Source of the DNA: Pseudoglutamicibacter albus
GTDB lineage: Bacteria > Actinomycetota > Actinomycetes > Actinomycetales > Micrococcaceae
Reading direction: 5' to 3'
Length of the DNA stretch: 64,000 nt
NCBI RefSeq assembly: GCF_031458175.1
Contig: NZ_JAVDXX010000001.1
Span: 558,001 to 622,000, forward strand
The first letter of the stretch is position 1. Each line of letters starts with the position of its first letter. Of the stretch, positions 29,793 through 38,927 are shown piece by piece. A program made the translations under genes and the position numbers. The notes below the pieces were generated by a model. That model saw only the letters and a program-made list of their open reading frames with translations, did not search any database and was not told the DNA's origin.

Positions 29793-30641
29793 ATGAGGTT
29801 CACCAAGTCTTTCCGTGCCGTGACCGCGGCGCTTTTCGCTGGCGCTTTAGCTTTGACCGGCTGTTCCGCAGGGAGTGCTGAGAAAACGCAGGAGAAGCCG
29901 ACCGCTAATAAGTACACGGAGAACATCCAAATCGAAGCTCCAGACGGTGTGGATGGACCCCTTATCGCGAATGTTAGGTCGAAGACCGAGCTCACGGATG
30001 AGCTCCTCGAGGAACTGGGTAAGGAGCATGGCGTAGACAATCCGGACACTAAACGCACGCTTGAAGATGAGGTGACAACCTGGCCTGAGGACCTCGGCGT
30101 GAGAGAAGATCAGGTCCGTCTCATCGGCGAGTCTCATAATGTGGCCTTCATTGAGGTAGATGGGCTCTCGATGGAAGGGCTCTACGACATGTTCAGGGCC
30201 AAGGTTACCTATACCGATAAGGGAACATACCTCGTGGAGATTCGTCCAATGCTTGTGGCTCCGGAAGAGGAACTTAACCTTACGACAGAGGTGAGCGTTA
30301 CCGTGCCGGAGCCGATCGCGGAAGCGAACGTTAGCGGGAGAGTCAACGGGAACACGGTGACGTGGTCGAGCGATAACTTCGCCGAGGCAATGGAGGGCGT
30401 CGAGATTCAACCGATGATGAACGAAGCCGACGGGAAAACGCTCACCGCTGAAACCCGTCCCGCAACCACGGTTGATCAGACACCGATCTGGCTCTCAGCT
30501 GTGATCTTCGTGCTCGGTGTCATCGCGGCCGCTCTGATGGTTGCTCTGGCCGTCACTCCAAGAAAGAAAGCATCGAAGCCGGACACCGGAGCGGACACCG
30601 GAGCGGACACCGGGGCCGATGCCGCTGAGGGCAACGCATAA
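29793..30641 (+). CDS. Lipoprotein with C-terminal membrane anchor, paralog 3 of 4
   Basis: A 282-residue protein with signal peptide and lipobox LTGC (Cys24). The LppM-like body is as in paralogs 1 and 2 (VRSKTELTDELLEELGKEHGVDNPD, GTYLVEIRPM, EPIAEANVSGRVNGN). After ETRPATTVDQTP it adds a transmembrane helix (about 230-252, WLSAVIFVLGVIAAALMVALAV) and a short basic/acidic cytoplasmic tail with TGAD repeats. It would thus be anchored at both ends. The C-terminal module is nearly identical at DNA level to that of paralog 4. Confidence 0.82.
   Translation: MRFTKSFRAVTAALFAGALALTGCSAGSAEKTQEKPTANKYTENIQIEAPDGVDGPLIANVRSKTELTDELLEELGKEHGVDNPDTKRTLEDEVTTWPEDLGVREDQVRLIGESHNVAFIEVDGLSMEGLYDMFRAKVTYTDKGTYLVEIRPMLVAPEEELNLTTEVSVTVPEPIAEANVSGRVNGNTVTWSSDNFAEAMEGVEIQPMMNEADGKTLTAETRPATTVDQTPIWLSAVIFVLGVIAAALMVALAVTPRKKASKPDTGADTGADTGADAAEGNA
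30588..30623 (+). repeat. 12-bp coding repeat (TGAD units)
   Basis: GACACCGGAGCG is repeated about three times and encodes the TGADTGADTGAD tail of lipoprotein paralog 3. Confidence 0.75.
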
Positions 30642-30726
30642 GCGAGGACGTGACCCGTTTGCGCCCGTTTCTATCCGTCCTACTTCCCGTTCGCGGCACC
30701 TTCTCTTGAAGCAGTGGCGGGGGACT

Positions 30727-30865
30727 TGCCGCAATGTGCTTTCTGTAAACATGGCGGCACCAATTAGGCTATATATGGCCGTCCCCTATGGAGCTGCCTG
30801 GCTGTGGCCTTGAAGCGCCTAGCCATGCAGTGTCCAGTCTCAGCCGTCGTACAAAGTAGGAGATT
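30727..30865 (+). promoter_or_regulatory. Conserved leader of lipoprotein paralog 4
   Basis: Fourth, most diverged leader copy. The TTCTGTAAACATGGCGGCACCAA core, AGGCTATATA and CCCCTATGG are retained, while the downstream inverted repeat is lost. Confidence 0.55.
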
Positions 30866-31687
30866 ATGAAGTTCACCAAATCTTTCCGTGCAATGACCGC
30901 GGCACTTTTCGCTGGCGCTATGGTGCTGACTGGTTGCTCTGCCGGAGGTGATGGCGCATCGAATGCAAAGCCTGAGGTGAATAAATTCACGTACGATGTC
31001 GAGCTCGAGGCTGACGTCCGGACTCCGGAGAAGCTCGAGGGGAACGTCGATGTGCAGCTTGAGCTGACCGAAAAGATGCTGCAGGAACAGCGCAAGGCGG
31101 GCGGGGACGATAAGTTCTCGGCTAAAGCCCAGCTCGAGGGGGTCAAGCAGGTGCTGGCTTCACGGGTCGGCATTGATGAGAAGAAACTGAAGGTCGTCGA
31201 GAAATCGGAGCAGGACGCGCATCTGATCGCAGAAGACCTCACGATGCAAGAAGTCACCGATCTCGTCGCGGTTCAGGCCGAGTACACCAGTGATGGAACA
31301 TATCTCGCGCAGGTGTATCCGATGGTTATTGCCGGCAACCAGCAGCAGGGCACCGTTGCAGAGCTCAACTTGACTCTGCCAGCGGCGATCACTGAGGCGA
31401 ATACCGGTGGCCAGATTAGCGGCAACACTGCCACATGGACTACCGAGAACCTTGAAGAAGCTGTCAAGGCGAATGAGGCTCCGGAGTTTCTCACCGCTGA
31501 AACCCGTCCCGCAACCACGGTTGATCAGACACCGATCTGGCTTTCAGTTGTGATCTTCGTGCTGGGCGTTATCGCGGCCGCTCTGATGGTTGCTCTGGCC
31601 GTCATTCCAAGCAAGAAGACGTCTAAGTCGTCAAATACCGCGAAGCCAAACACCGCGGGCACCGATGCTGCCGAGGGGAACGCGTAA
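30866..31687 (+). CDS. Lipoprotein with C-terminal membrane anchor, paralog 4 of 4
   Basis: A 273-residue protein with signal peptide MKFTKSFRAMTAALFAGAMVLTGC (lipobox LTGC). The body is the most diverged of the four (VELEADVRTPEKLEGNVDVQLELTEKMLQEQRK, GTYLAQVYPMVI, LPAAITEANTGGQISGN). Its last 70 residues (ETRPATTVDQTPIWLS, membrane helix, basic tail) are almost identical to those of paralog 3. A body and tail with such different conservation suggests recombination or gene conversion at the 3' end. pheS follows after 42 bases. Function is unknown. Confidence 0.82.
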   Translation: MKFTKSFRAMTAALFAGAMVLTGCSAGGDGASNAKPEVNKFTYDVELEADVRTPEKLEGNVDVQLELTEKMLQEQRKAGGDDKFSAKAQLEGVKQVLASRVGIDEKKLKVVEKSEQDAHLIAEDLTMQEVTDLVAVQAEYTSDGTYLAQVYPMVIAGNQQQGTVAELNLTLPAAITEANTGGQISGNTATWTTENLEEAVKANEAPEFLTAETRPATTVDQTPIWLSVVIFVLGVIAAALMVALAVIPSKKTSKSSNTAKPNTAGTDAAEGNA

Positions 31688-31729
31688 GCGTCGCCACTTC
31701 TTTCGTATAGATAGGACTGACTAACATCC

Positions 31730-32824
31730 ATGGAGAAAGAAACTGCTGTGCCAGAGTCTCCAGCGCAGGTAGCTACAGAGATTCCGCCGGTTCCGCATCC
31801 GACTGATGAAGCCGCCGTTGAGGCTGTTGTTGCGGCCGCGTTGACGGCGTTCGAGAAGGCAAGCGATCTTGACGAGCTGAAAGCCGCACGCCTGGCTCAC
31901 CTGGGTGACAAAGCGCCGATCACGCTCGCTAACCGCGGCATCGGCAAGCTTGAAAATAAGGACAAGGCAACCGCCGGTAAGCTGCTCGGTGGCGCCAAGG
32001 GCCGCATCAATAAGGCGTTGGCGGCACGCACCGAGGTTCTTGAAGCGGAGCGTGCGGCCCGTCGTTTGCGTGAAGAGACCGTGGATGTCACGGCTCAGCC
32101 GCGCCGCACCGTCTTAGGTGCACGCCACCCGCTCTCGCTTCTGCAGGAGCGCGTTTCAGACGTGTTCGTCGGCATGGGATGGGAGATCGCCGAGGGCCCC
32201 GAGGTTGAATCCGAGTGGTACAACTTCGATGCGCTGAACTTTGACCAGGACCACCCGGCACGCGAAATGCAGGACACGTTCTTCGTGGACCCGCCGTCCC
32301 AGCACCTGGTTTTGCGCACCCACACGTCGCCGGTTCAGGTGCGTTCGATGCTGGACCGCGACGTCCCGATCTATGTCTTGTGTCCGGGCCGCACGTTCCG
32401 CACCGATGAGCTGGACGCGACTCACACCCCGGTTTTCCACCAGTTTGAGGGTCTCGCAGTGGATCAAGGCCTCACTATGGCGGACCTCAAAGGCACGCTC
32501 GAGCACTTCGCACGCCAGATGTTCGGCGTGGAAGCGAAGATCCGTTTGCGTCCGTCCTACTTCCCGTTCACGGAGCCATCCGCTGAGCTGGATATTTGGC
32601 ATCCGAACGCTAAGGGCGGCCCGCAGTGGATCGAATGGGGCGGCTGCGGCATGGTGCACCCGAACGTTCTGCGTTCCGGCGGCATCGACCCGGACGTGTA
32701 CTCGGGGTTCGCGTTCGGTATGGGTGTTGAACGCACCCTGATGTTCCGCAACATGGTCCCTGACATGCACGACATGATCGAGGGCGATATCCGCTTCAGC
32801 CAGCACTTCGGGATGGAGATCTAA
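31730..32824 (+). CDS. pheS: Phenylalanyl-tRNA synthetase alpha subunit
   Basis: A 364-residue class II synthetase subunit that attaches Phe to tRNA as an alpha2-beta2 complex with PheT. It has an N-terminal coiled-coil domain. The catalytic motifs are [11 protein letters not shown] (motif 2 region), [13 protein letters not shown], and [13 protein letters not shown] (motif 3). ATG 31730 lacks a clear Shine-Dalgarno. TATAGATAGGAC just upstream may be the -10 region. No T-box leader is seen. pheT follows 3 bases after the stop. Confidence 0.97.
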   Translation: MEKETAVPESPAQVATEIPPVPHPTDEAAVEAVVAAALTAFEKASDLDELKAARLAHLGDKAPITLANRGIGKLENKDKATAGKLLGGAKGRINKALAARTEVLEAERAARRLREETVDVTAQPRRTVLGARHPLSLLQERVSDVFVGMGWEIAEGPEVESEWYNFDALNFDQDHPAREMQDTFFVDPPSQHLVLRTHTSPVQVRSMLDRDVPIYVLCPGRTFRTDELDATHTPVFHQFEGLAVDQGLTMADLKGTLEHFARQMFGVEAKIRLRPSYFPFTEPSAELDIWHPNAKGGPQWIEWGGCGMVHPNVLRSGGIDPDVYSGFAFGMGVERTLMFRNMVPDMHDMIEGDIRFSQHFGMEI

Positions 32825-32827
32825 GCA

Positions 32828-35374
32828 ATGCGTATTCCACTTTCTTGGTTGCGTGAGTTCACCGAACTGCCTGAGGGTGCTCGCGCGGAAGACCTCATGA
32901 ACGATGTGGTCCGTGTGGGCCTTGAGGAAGAGGCCGTTCACCGTCCCCTCGATGAGCTGACCGGCCCGATCGTGGTTGGCCAGGTACTCAGCCGTGAACC
33001 GGAGGAACAGAAGAACGGTAAGACGATCAACTGGTGCTCTGTGCGTGTTGTGCCGGAAGGTCAGGAGCAGACGTTGACGGGCGAAGGCATCGATCCGTCC
33101 GGTGTTCAGGGGATCGTGTGTGGCGCCCACAACTTCGATGTGGGGGACAAGGTCGTCGTGACCTTGCCTGGCGCTGTGCTGCCAGGGGATTTCCGCATCA
33201 GCCCGCGCAAGACCTACGGTCACGTTTCGGCCGGCATGATGGCTTCGGCTCGCGAGCTCGGCTTGGGCGATGACCACGACGGCATCCTCGTGTTCTCAGA
33301 CCTCGGCCTGGACCCGGAGATCGGCCAGGACGCGCTTCCGTTGCTCGGCTTCACGGATGAAGCCGCTGAAATCAACGTGACCCCGGACCGCGGCTACTGC
33401 TTCTCGATCCGCGGCGTAGCCCGCGAATACGCGTTGGCCACCGGCACATCGTTCACCGACCCGGCATCCAAGGTCACCGTGGCCGCGCCGACCGAGGCCG
33501 AAGTTGAGACCCGCATCGAGGATCAAGCGCCGATCCGCGGCGTCCAGGGCTGCACGCGCTTCGTGACCCGCGTCGTCACCGACATCGACCCGGAAGCGAC
33601 CACCCCAAGCTGGATGGCTGAGCGTTTGCGCCTTGCGGGCATGCGTCCGGTCTCGCTTCCGGTGGACATATCCAACTACGTCATGTGGGAGCTCGGGCAG
33701 CCGACCCACTGCTACGACCGCGATAAGCTCACCGGCGGCATCACAGTGCGCCGCGCCGAGGCAGGCGAGAAGCTCGTGACGCTGGATGAGAAGGAACGCG
33801 AACTCAACCCTGAGGACCTCGTGATCGCGGACGAATCCGGGGCGATCGGCATCGCCGGCGTCATGGGTGGCGCCTCCACCGAGGTCTCGGATGAGACCCG
33901 CACGATCGTGATTGAGGCAGCGAACTTCGACCCCGTCAGCACGGGTCGCAGCCGTCGCCGCCACAAGCTGCCGTCCGAGGCCGCTAAGCGCAACGAGCGC
34001 GGCGTGGACTGGGACATGGCCTCCGTGGCCGCCCAGCGCGTCGTGGACCTGCTGGTCGAGCTCGCGGGCGGCCGCGACACCGGCAAGGGCGCAGACGTGG
34101 GCGAACGCCCAGAGCCAACGCTCATCCACGTTCCGGCGCACTACCCGGCCGAGCGCGTCGGCATCGAATACACCGAGGAACAAATCGTATCCGCGCTCGA
34201 AGGTGTTGGCTGCGAACTCAACCGCACCGATGAAGGCGGGGACGTCACCGTTCCGCTGTGGCGTCCAGACATGACCATCGCTGATGACGTCGTCGAAGAG
34301 ATCGCGCGCGTGGTCGGCTACGAAAACATCCCTTCCTCAATCCCGGTTCCACCGCCAGGCCGTGGGCTGACCGTGGCTCAACGCAGCCGCCGCCGCATCA
34401 GCGATGCGCTCGCCGGCGCCGGCATGACCGAGGTGCTCGCGTACCCGTTCGTGTCCCAGGCTCAGAACGCGGCGTTCGGTTCCACTGAAGCCGACGCCGA
34501 GGTTGAGGCTGTGCGCCTCGCCAACCCGGTGTCTTCCGAATACGGCTGGATGCGCTTGTCGCTTCTGTCGGGGCTCATCGAGATCGCGCGCCGCAATAAC
34601 GGCCGCGGCTTCCGTGACCTCGCACTCTTCGAAGGTGGGCTTGTGTTCTTGCCTGCCGAGATGCAGGGCCCGGTCGAGTTGCCTGCGGGCGGGGAGCGCC
34701 CATCGGCGGATGTGCTCGCGGAGCTGAACGCGACCGTCCCTGTTCAGCCGTGGCACATCGCTGCTGTCATGGTCGGTAAGGCCTCCCGCGCGGTTCTCGG
34801 CGAGACCGAACGCGCGTGGGACTGGGCGGACGCAATCGATGCCGCGCGCCTCGTCGCTGACACGTTGGGTGTTGAGCTCGTGGTCCGCCAGGGCAGCCAC
34901 CACTCGTTCCACCCGGGCCGTGCCGCGCGTCTTGAGACGAAGGACGGCCAGCTCGTGGGCTGGGCCGGGGAACTTCACCCTGACTGGTTGGCCTCCCAAG
35001 ACCTGCCGGAACGCATGGTCGCGATGGAACTGGACGCCGAGGCGTTGATCAACCGGATGCCGGAGGCCGTGATCGCTGAGCCGCTCACGACGTTCCCTGC
35101 AGCGACGCAGGATGTCGCGTTGACCTTGGCGGCGGATATCCCTGCCACCGATGTCCTCGAGACGTTGCGTGAGGGTGCCGGCGAGCTGCTGGAGCACATC
35201 GAACTGTTCGATGACTACCGCGGCAAGGGCATCGAAGAAGGCCAGAAGTCGCTCGCGTTCGGTATGCGTTTCCGCGCCGCTGACAGGACGCTGACAGCCG
35301 ACGAGGCCTCCGAAGCCCGCCAAGCGGCAGTGCAGCTGGCGGCCGAGAAGTACGGGGCCCAACTGCGCGGCTAG
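32828..35374 (+). CDS. pheT: Phenylalanyl-tRNA synthetase beta subunit
   Basis: An 848-residue subunit. In order it has the tRNA-binding (EMAP II-like) domain at about 40-155 (VVGQVL to GLGDDHDGIL), B3/B4 editing domain, B5 domain, a catalytic-like core, and the C-terminal FDX-ACB anticodon-binding domain (TFPAATQDVALTL..). It forms the heterotetramer with PheS. Tandem 14-bp repeats and a terminator follow the stop. Confidence 0.97.
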   Translation: MRIPLSWLREFTELPEGARAEDLMNDVVRVGLEEEAVHRPLDELTGPIVVGQVLSREPEEQKNGKTINWCSVRVVPEGQEQTLTGEGIDPSGVQGIVCGAHNFDVGDKVVVTLPGAVLPGDFRISPRKTYGHVSAGMMASARELGLGDDHDGILVFSDLGLDPEIGQDALPLLGFTDEAAEINVTPDRGYCFSIRGVAREYALATGTSFTDPASKVTVAAPTEAEVETRIEDQAPIRGVQGCTRFVTRVVTDIDPEATTPSWMAERLRLAGMRPVSLPVDISNYVMWELGQPTHCYDRDKLTGGITVRRAEAGEKLVTLDEKERELNPEDLVIADESGAIGIAGVMGGASTEVSDETRTIVIEAANFDPVSTGRSRRRHKLPSEAAKRNERGVDWDMASVAAQRVVDLLVELAGGRDTGKGADVGERPEPTLIHVPAHYPAERVGIEYTEEQIVSALEGVGCELNRTDEGGDVTVPLWRPDMTIADDVVEEIARVVGYENIPSSIPVPPPGRGLTVAQRSRRRISDALAGAGMTEVLAYPFVSQAQNAAFGSTEADAEVEAVRLANPVSSEYGWMRLSLLSGLIEIARRNNGRGFRDLALFEGGLVFLPAEMQGPVELPAGGERPSADVLAELNATVPVQPWHIAAVMVGKASRAVLGETERAWDWADAIDAARLVADTLGVELVVRQGSHHSFHPGRAARLETKDGQLVGWAGELHPDWLASQDLPERMVAMELDAEALINRMPEAVIAEPLTTFPAATQDVALTLAADIPATDVLETLREGAGELLEHIELFDDYRGKGIEEGQKSLAFGMRFRAADRTLTADEASEARQAAVQLAAEKYGAQLRG

Positions 35375-35399
35375 CGTGCCGAACGGCTAGTGAAGTAAG

Positions 35400-35429
35400 T
35401 AGCTAATTCAGCGTGTAGCTAATGCAGCG
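35400..35429 (+). repeat. 14-bp direct repeat after pheT
   Basis: TAGCTAATTCAGCG (35400-35413) and TAGCTAATGCAGCG (35416-35429), 26 bases after the pheT stop. Confidence 0.75.
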
Positions 35430-35437
35430 AACAGAGC

Positions 35438-35469
35438 TGAGGGGCGGTGCCGTGTGGCGCCGCCCCTCA
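35438..35469. terminator. Terminator between pheT and the quinone oxidoreductase gene
   Basis: A 14-bp stem with one G-T pair (35438-35451, 35456-35469) and loop GTGT, between convergent genes. Confidence 0.8.
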
Positions 35470-35503
35470 CGTGTCTGTATTGGTTCAGTACGTTTGCGTT
35501 GGA

Positions 35504-36469
35504 TTAGATGGTGAGCACGAGTTTGCCGGTTGTCTTGCCGCTTTCGAGGTCGGCGTGGGCTTGGGCGGCGTCGGCGAGGTCGTAGGTGCCTCCGATGCTG
35601 ACCTCGAGTTCACCGTCGGCGAGCATCCCGAATACGTCGCTGGCCCGCCACTGGAGCTCTTCGGTGGTGAGGCAGTAGTGAGCCAGTGACGGCCGGCAAA
35701 CGCTGATCGAGCCTTGGGCGTTCAGACGTTGTAGGTCGAAGGGTGGAACCTGTCCGGATGCGCCTCCGAAGAGCACGAGCATCCCGCGGGTCCGCAGGCT
35801 TGCCAGTGAGTTGTCAAACGTGTCTTTCCCGACGCCGTCGTAGGCGACATCCACGCCGCGGCCGTCGGTAATCTCCAGGACCTTCTCTGGCACTTCATCG
35901 TATTTCAGCACGTAGTCCGCGCCCTTGGATTTCGCGATCGCGGCTTTCTCGTCACTGGAGGTTGTGGTGATCACGGTCGCGCCCTTGGCTTTGAGCATCT
36001 GCGTCATGAGCCCACCCACACCGCCAGCGCCAGCGGTCGTGAGAACCACATCGCCGTCTTGGACGTTATAGGTCGAGTTGATGAGGTAGTGGCTCGTGAA
36101 GCCCTGCAACGGCAACGCTGCCGCGGTCGTGAGGTCGAGCCCGTCCGGGATGCGCGCGAGCTTGTTCTCATCAACGAGCATGTATTCGGAATAAGACCCC
36201 CGCCCACCTGCGGTCGCGACAGCATCCCCAACCGAGAAGTTAGTCACACCCGACCCTACCGCGGCCACGGTCCCGGCACCCTCGCTGCCGGGAATGAACG
36301 GCAGGTCCACGGAATAGACGCCGCTGCGCTGATACGTCTCGATGAAGTTCACGCCTGCGGCAGCGACCTTGACCAGAACCTGGTTTTCGCCTGGCTCGGG
36401 AACCTCGATGTCGGTGAGGGCGAGGACCTCGGGGCCTCCGGTGTGTTTCATCTGGATCGCGCGGGCCAT
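35504..36469 (-). CDS. Quinone oxidoreductase (zinc-independent MDR family)
   Basis: A 321-residue NADPH:quinone reductase-like protein of the medium-chain dehydrogenase superfamily. It has an N-terminal GroES-like fold (GVNFIETYQRSGVY, PGSEGAGTV). The Rossmann fold has AGAGGVGGLMTQ. There are no catalytic-zinc cysteines. Start 36469 (MARAIQMKHTGGPEVL) is set by AAAGGAGG upstream; the longer frame to 36526 is rejected. Divergent from argC. The physiological substrate is unknown. Confidence 0.9.
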   Translation of the reverse strand: MARAIQMKHTGGPEVLALTDIEVPEPGENQVLVKVAAAGVNFIETYQRSGVYSVDLPFIPGSEGAGTVAAVGSGVTNFSVGDAVATAGGRGSYSEYMLVDENKLARIPDGLDLTTAAALPLQGFTSHYLINSTYNVQDGDVVLTTAGAGGVGGLMTQMLKAKGATVITTTSSDEKAAIAKSKGADYVLKYDEVPEKVLEITDGRGVDVAYDGVGKDTFDNSLASLRTRGMLVLFGGASGQVPPFDLQRLNAQGSISVCRPSLAHYCLTTEELQWRASDVFGMLADGELEVSIGGTYDLADAAQAHADLESGKTTGKLVLTI

Positions 36470-36576
36470 GCTGGCCTCCTTTGCATATTTTTTGATTCGA
36501 GATTCTCGCGCTCTGATAGAACGCAACTCAACGCTTATAGCGGGGTGGAGGTAGGGATCATTCCCGGCCCGTCATC

Positions 36577-36594
36577 ATTGCATAACTATTCGTT
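36577..36594. promoter_or_regulatory. ARG box (ArgR operator) upstream of argC
   Basis: ATTGCATAACTATTCGTT matches the ArgR consensus AWTGAATWWWWATTCAWT at 15 of 18 positions. A weaker half-site TGAAT follows at 36599-36603, giving near-tandem spacing. ArgR is encoded in the same operon. Confidence 0.7.
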
Positions 36595-36612
36595 GGAGTG
36601 AATATGGCGGCG

Positions 36613-36625
36613 TATCATGTGCTTA
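36613..36625 (+). promoter_or_regulatory. -10 element for leaderless argC mRNA
   Basis: TATCAT at -12 to -7 of the ATG at 36625, immediately downstream of the ARG box. Confidence 0.55.
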
Positions 36626-37656
36626 TGACGTATTCGGTAGCGGTTTCTGGAGCCACAGGTTACGCCGGCGGCGAGGTTTTGCGCCTGCTCACCCAACATC
36701 CACATGTCAGCATTGGCGCAGTCACGGCGCATTCGAGCGCAGGGGAGCGGTTGGGTGTTTCGCAGCCGCACTTGCGTTCGTTGGTAGAGAGGGTGGTTGA
36801 ACCCACGAACGCTGAAACCCTCGCAGGCCACGATGTGGTGTTCCTAGCGTTGCCGCACGGAGCTTCCGCCGAGATCGCTGAGCAGCTTGGCGAGGACGTG
36901 TTAGTGATCGATGCGGCAGCGGATCACCGTCTCGAAGACCCAGTTGCCTGGGAAAAGTTCTATGGAAGTGAACATGCTGGCTCGTGGCCGTATGGCCTGC
37001 CTGAGCTACCAGGGCATCGCGAGAAGCTTCGCGGCACCAAACGCATCGCGGTACCTGGATGCTATCCGACCTCAGCGCAGCTGGCACTCGCCCCGGGGAT
37101 GGCGGCGAGGCTCCTAGAACCGCAGGATGTTGTCATTGTTGCGGCCTCCGGCACCTCAGGTGCCGGCAAGTCCCTCAAACCGCATCTGCTGGGTGCGGAG
37201 ACGATGGGCGGGATGAGCCCGTACGGCGTCGGTGGGATGCATCGACACACCCCGGAGATCGAACAGGGCCTGAGCGCGCTAGCCGGTGAACCTGTCCAGA
37301 TTTCTTTCACACCAACGCTGGCCCCGATGCCGCGTGGAATCCTCACCACGGCCACCGCCCGCGTCAAGCCCGGGGTGAGCGCAGAGCAACTGCGTGAGGC
37401 GTGGGTGAACATGTACCAAAACGAGCGGTTTGTGCATGTTCTGCCTGAAGGTCAGTGGCCGCACACCAAAAACGTTGCAGGCTCGAACCATGTTGAGATG
37501 CAACTGGCCTTCGATGCGCACGCCGGCCGCGTCATCGTGACCGCGGTGGTGGACAACCTGACCAAGGGGACCGCAGGGGGTGCGGTTCAGTCGATGAACC
37601 TTGCGCTCGGCTTGGAAGAACATGCTGGTTTGCAGCAGGAAGGTATGGCTCCGTAA
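36625..37656 (+). CDS. argC: N-acetyl-gamma-glutamyl-phosphate reductase
   Basis: A 343-residue NADPH-dependent enzyme, third step of arginine synthesis. [14 protein letters not shown] is the dinucleotide loop and C146 in [10 protein letters not shown] is the catalytic cysteine. I placed the start at [16 protein letters not shown] (36625), the usual ArgC N-terminus. Upstream in-frame starts at 36598 and 36604 overlap the promoter. It is the first gene of argCJBDFR, with an ARG box at 36577-36594. The stop overlaps the argJ ATG by one base. Confidence 0.95.
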   Translation: MTYSVAVSGATGYAGGEVLRLLTQHPHVSIGAVTAHSSAGERLGVSQPHLRSLVERVVEPTNAETLAGHDVVFLALPHGASAEIAEQLGEDVLVIDAAADHRLEDPVAWEKFYGSEHAGSWPYGLPELPGHREKLRGTKRIAVPGCYPTSAQLALAPGMAARLLEPQDVVIVAASGTSGAGKSLKPHLLGAETMGGMSPYGVGGMHRHTPEIEQGLSALAGEPVQISFTPTLAPMPRGILTTATARVKPGVSAEQLREAWVNMYQNERFVHVLPEGQWPHTKNVAGSNHVEMQLAFDAHAGRVIVTAVVDNLTKGTAGGAVQSMNLALGLEEHAGLQQEGMAP

Positions 37657-38879
37657 TGAGCAAACATGTCAGCGTTGAACCGCTTCCGGAATACACCTCA
37701 GCAGATGCCGCCCGCGAGCTCGCGGGCGTGACGGCCGCGAAGGGTTTCCGGGCCTCGGGCGTCACCGCAGGTTTGAAGCCTTCAGGTAAGCCAGATGTTG
37801 CGTTGGTTGTCAATGACGGCCCGGACTATGTAGCCGCGGGCGTGTTCACGACTAACCGCGTGTGCGCGGCCCCGGTGCGTGTTTCGCGTGCCGCGCTGGA
37901 ACGCAACCGTTCTGCGCACGCGATGGTTTTGAACTCGGGTGGCGCGAACGCGTGCACTGGTCAGCAGGGGCTCGCGGATGCGTTGGCTACCCGCCAGCAC
38001 GTCTCGGACCTGTTGGGTTGTGAGCCTGACCAGGTTCAGGTCGCCTCCACCGGCATGATCGGTGTCCTGCTCCCGATGGATACCTTGTTAGCCGGCACGG
38101 ATGAGGCGTTCAAGCAGCTATCGGTTGATGGTGGGGCGGATGCGGCCCACGCGATCATGACCACCGACACCGTCGCCAAGCAGGCTCAGGTGACTGCCGA
38201 GGCCGGCTACACGATCGGCGGGATGGCCAAGGGCGCCGGGATGTTGGCGCCGGGACTCGCGACGATGCTCGTGTGCATCACAACCGATGCGGTGATCGAG
38301 CAGCACAGGCTTGAAGCCGCACTGCAGCAAGCTGTCGAAGTGTCCTTCAACCGGGCTGACTCGGATGGTTGCATGTCCACGAATGACACCGTGCTGATCA
38401 TGAGCTCAGGCGCATCCGGTGTCAAGGCGGATGAGGAATTCGAGCAGTTGCTCGCATCCCTCTGCGTAGACCTTGCACGCCAGCTGCTCAGCGACGCGGA
38501 AGGCGCAAGCCACGACATCGCTGTCACAACCATCAACGCAGCCTCCGAGGCCGACGCACTCGAAGTCTCCCGTGCCGTGGCCCGCTCCAACCTCTTCAAG
38601 ACCGCGATCTTCGGCAACGACCCGAACTGGGGCCGCGTGGTCTCCGAGGTCGGCACCACACAAGCCGCCTTCGAACCCGAGAGCCTCAGCGTGGCCATGA
38701 ACGGCGTCTGGGTTGCCCGCAACGGCGGGGTAGGGGACTCCCGCGAGCTCGTGGACCTATCAGCCCAACGCGACGTGCACGTCGAAATCGACCTGCACGC
38801 AGGTGAGGCAACAGCGACGATCTGGACCAACGACCTCACCCACGACTACGTCGAAGAAAACTCCGCGTACTCAACCTGA
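37656..38879 (+). CDS. argJ: Bifunctional ornithine acetyltransferase/N-acetylglutamate synthase
   Basis: A 407-residue ArgJ that recycles the acetyl group from N-acetylornithine to glutamate. It self-cleaves before Thr203 in LATML (KGAGMLAPGLATMLV), giving alpha and beta chains. TTDTVAK and NDPNWGR are further family motifs. ATG overlaps the argC stop. ArgJ in the cluster means acetylornithine deacetylase is not needed. Confidence 0.96.
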   Translation: MSKHVSVEPLPEYTSADAARELAGVTAAKGFRASGVTAGLKPSGKPDVALVVNDGPDYVAAGVFTTNRVCAAPVRVSRAALERNRSAHAMVLNSGGANACTGQQGLADALATRQHVSDLLGCEPDQVQVASTGMIGVLLPMDTLLAGTDEAFKQLSVDGGADAAHAIMTTDTVAKQAQVTAEAGYTIGGMAKGAGMLAPGLATMLVCITTDAVIEQHRLEAALQQAVEVSFNRADSDGCMSTNDTVLIMSSGASGVKADEEFEQLLASLCVDLARQLLSDAEGASHDIAVTTINAASEADALEVSRAVARSNLFKTAIFGNDPNWGRVVSEVGTTQAAFEPESLSVAMNGVWVARNGGVGDSRELVDLSAQRDVHVEIDLHAGEATATIWTNDLTHDYVEENSAYST

Positions 38880-38927
38880 GCTCACCGCACCCGTCGCTAC
38901 CGCCACCTCAACCGATAAGGAAACCTC

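Noticed and set aside
31688-31729. T-box or other riboswitch before pheST
   Set aside because: The gap is only 42 bases, too short for a T-box.
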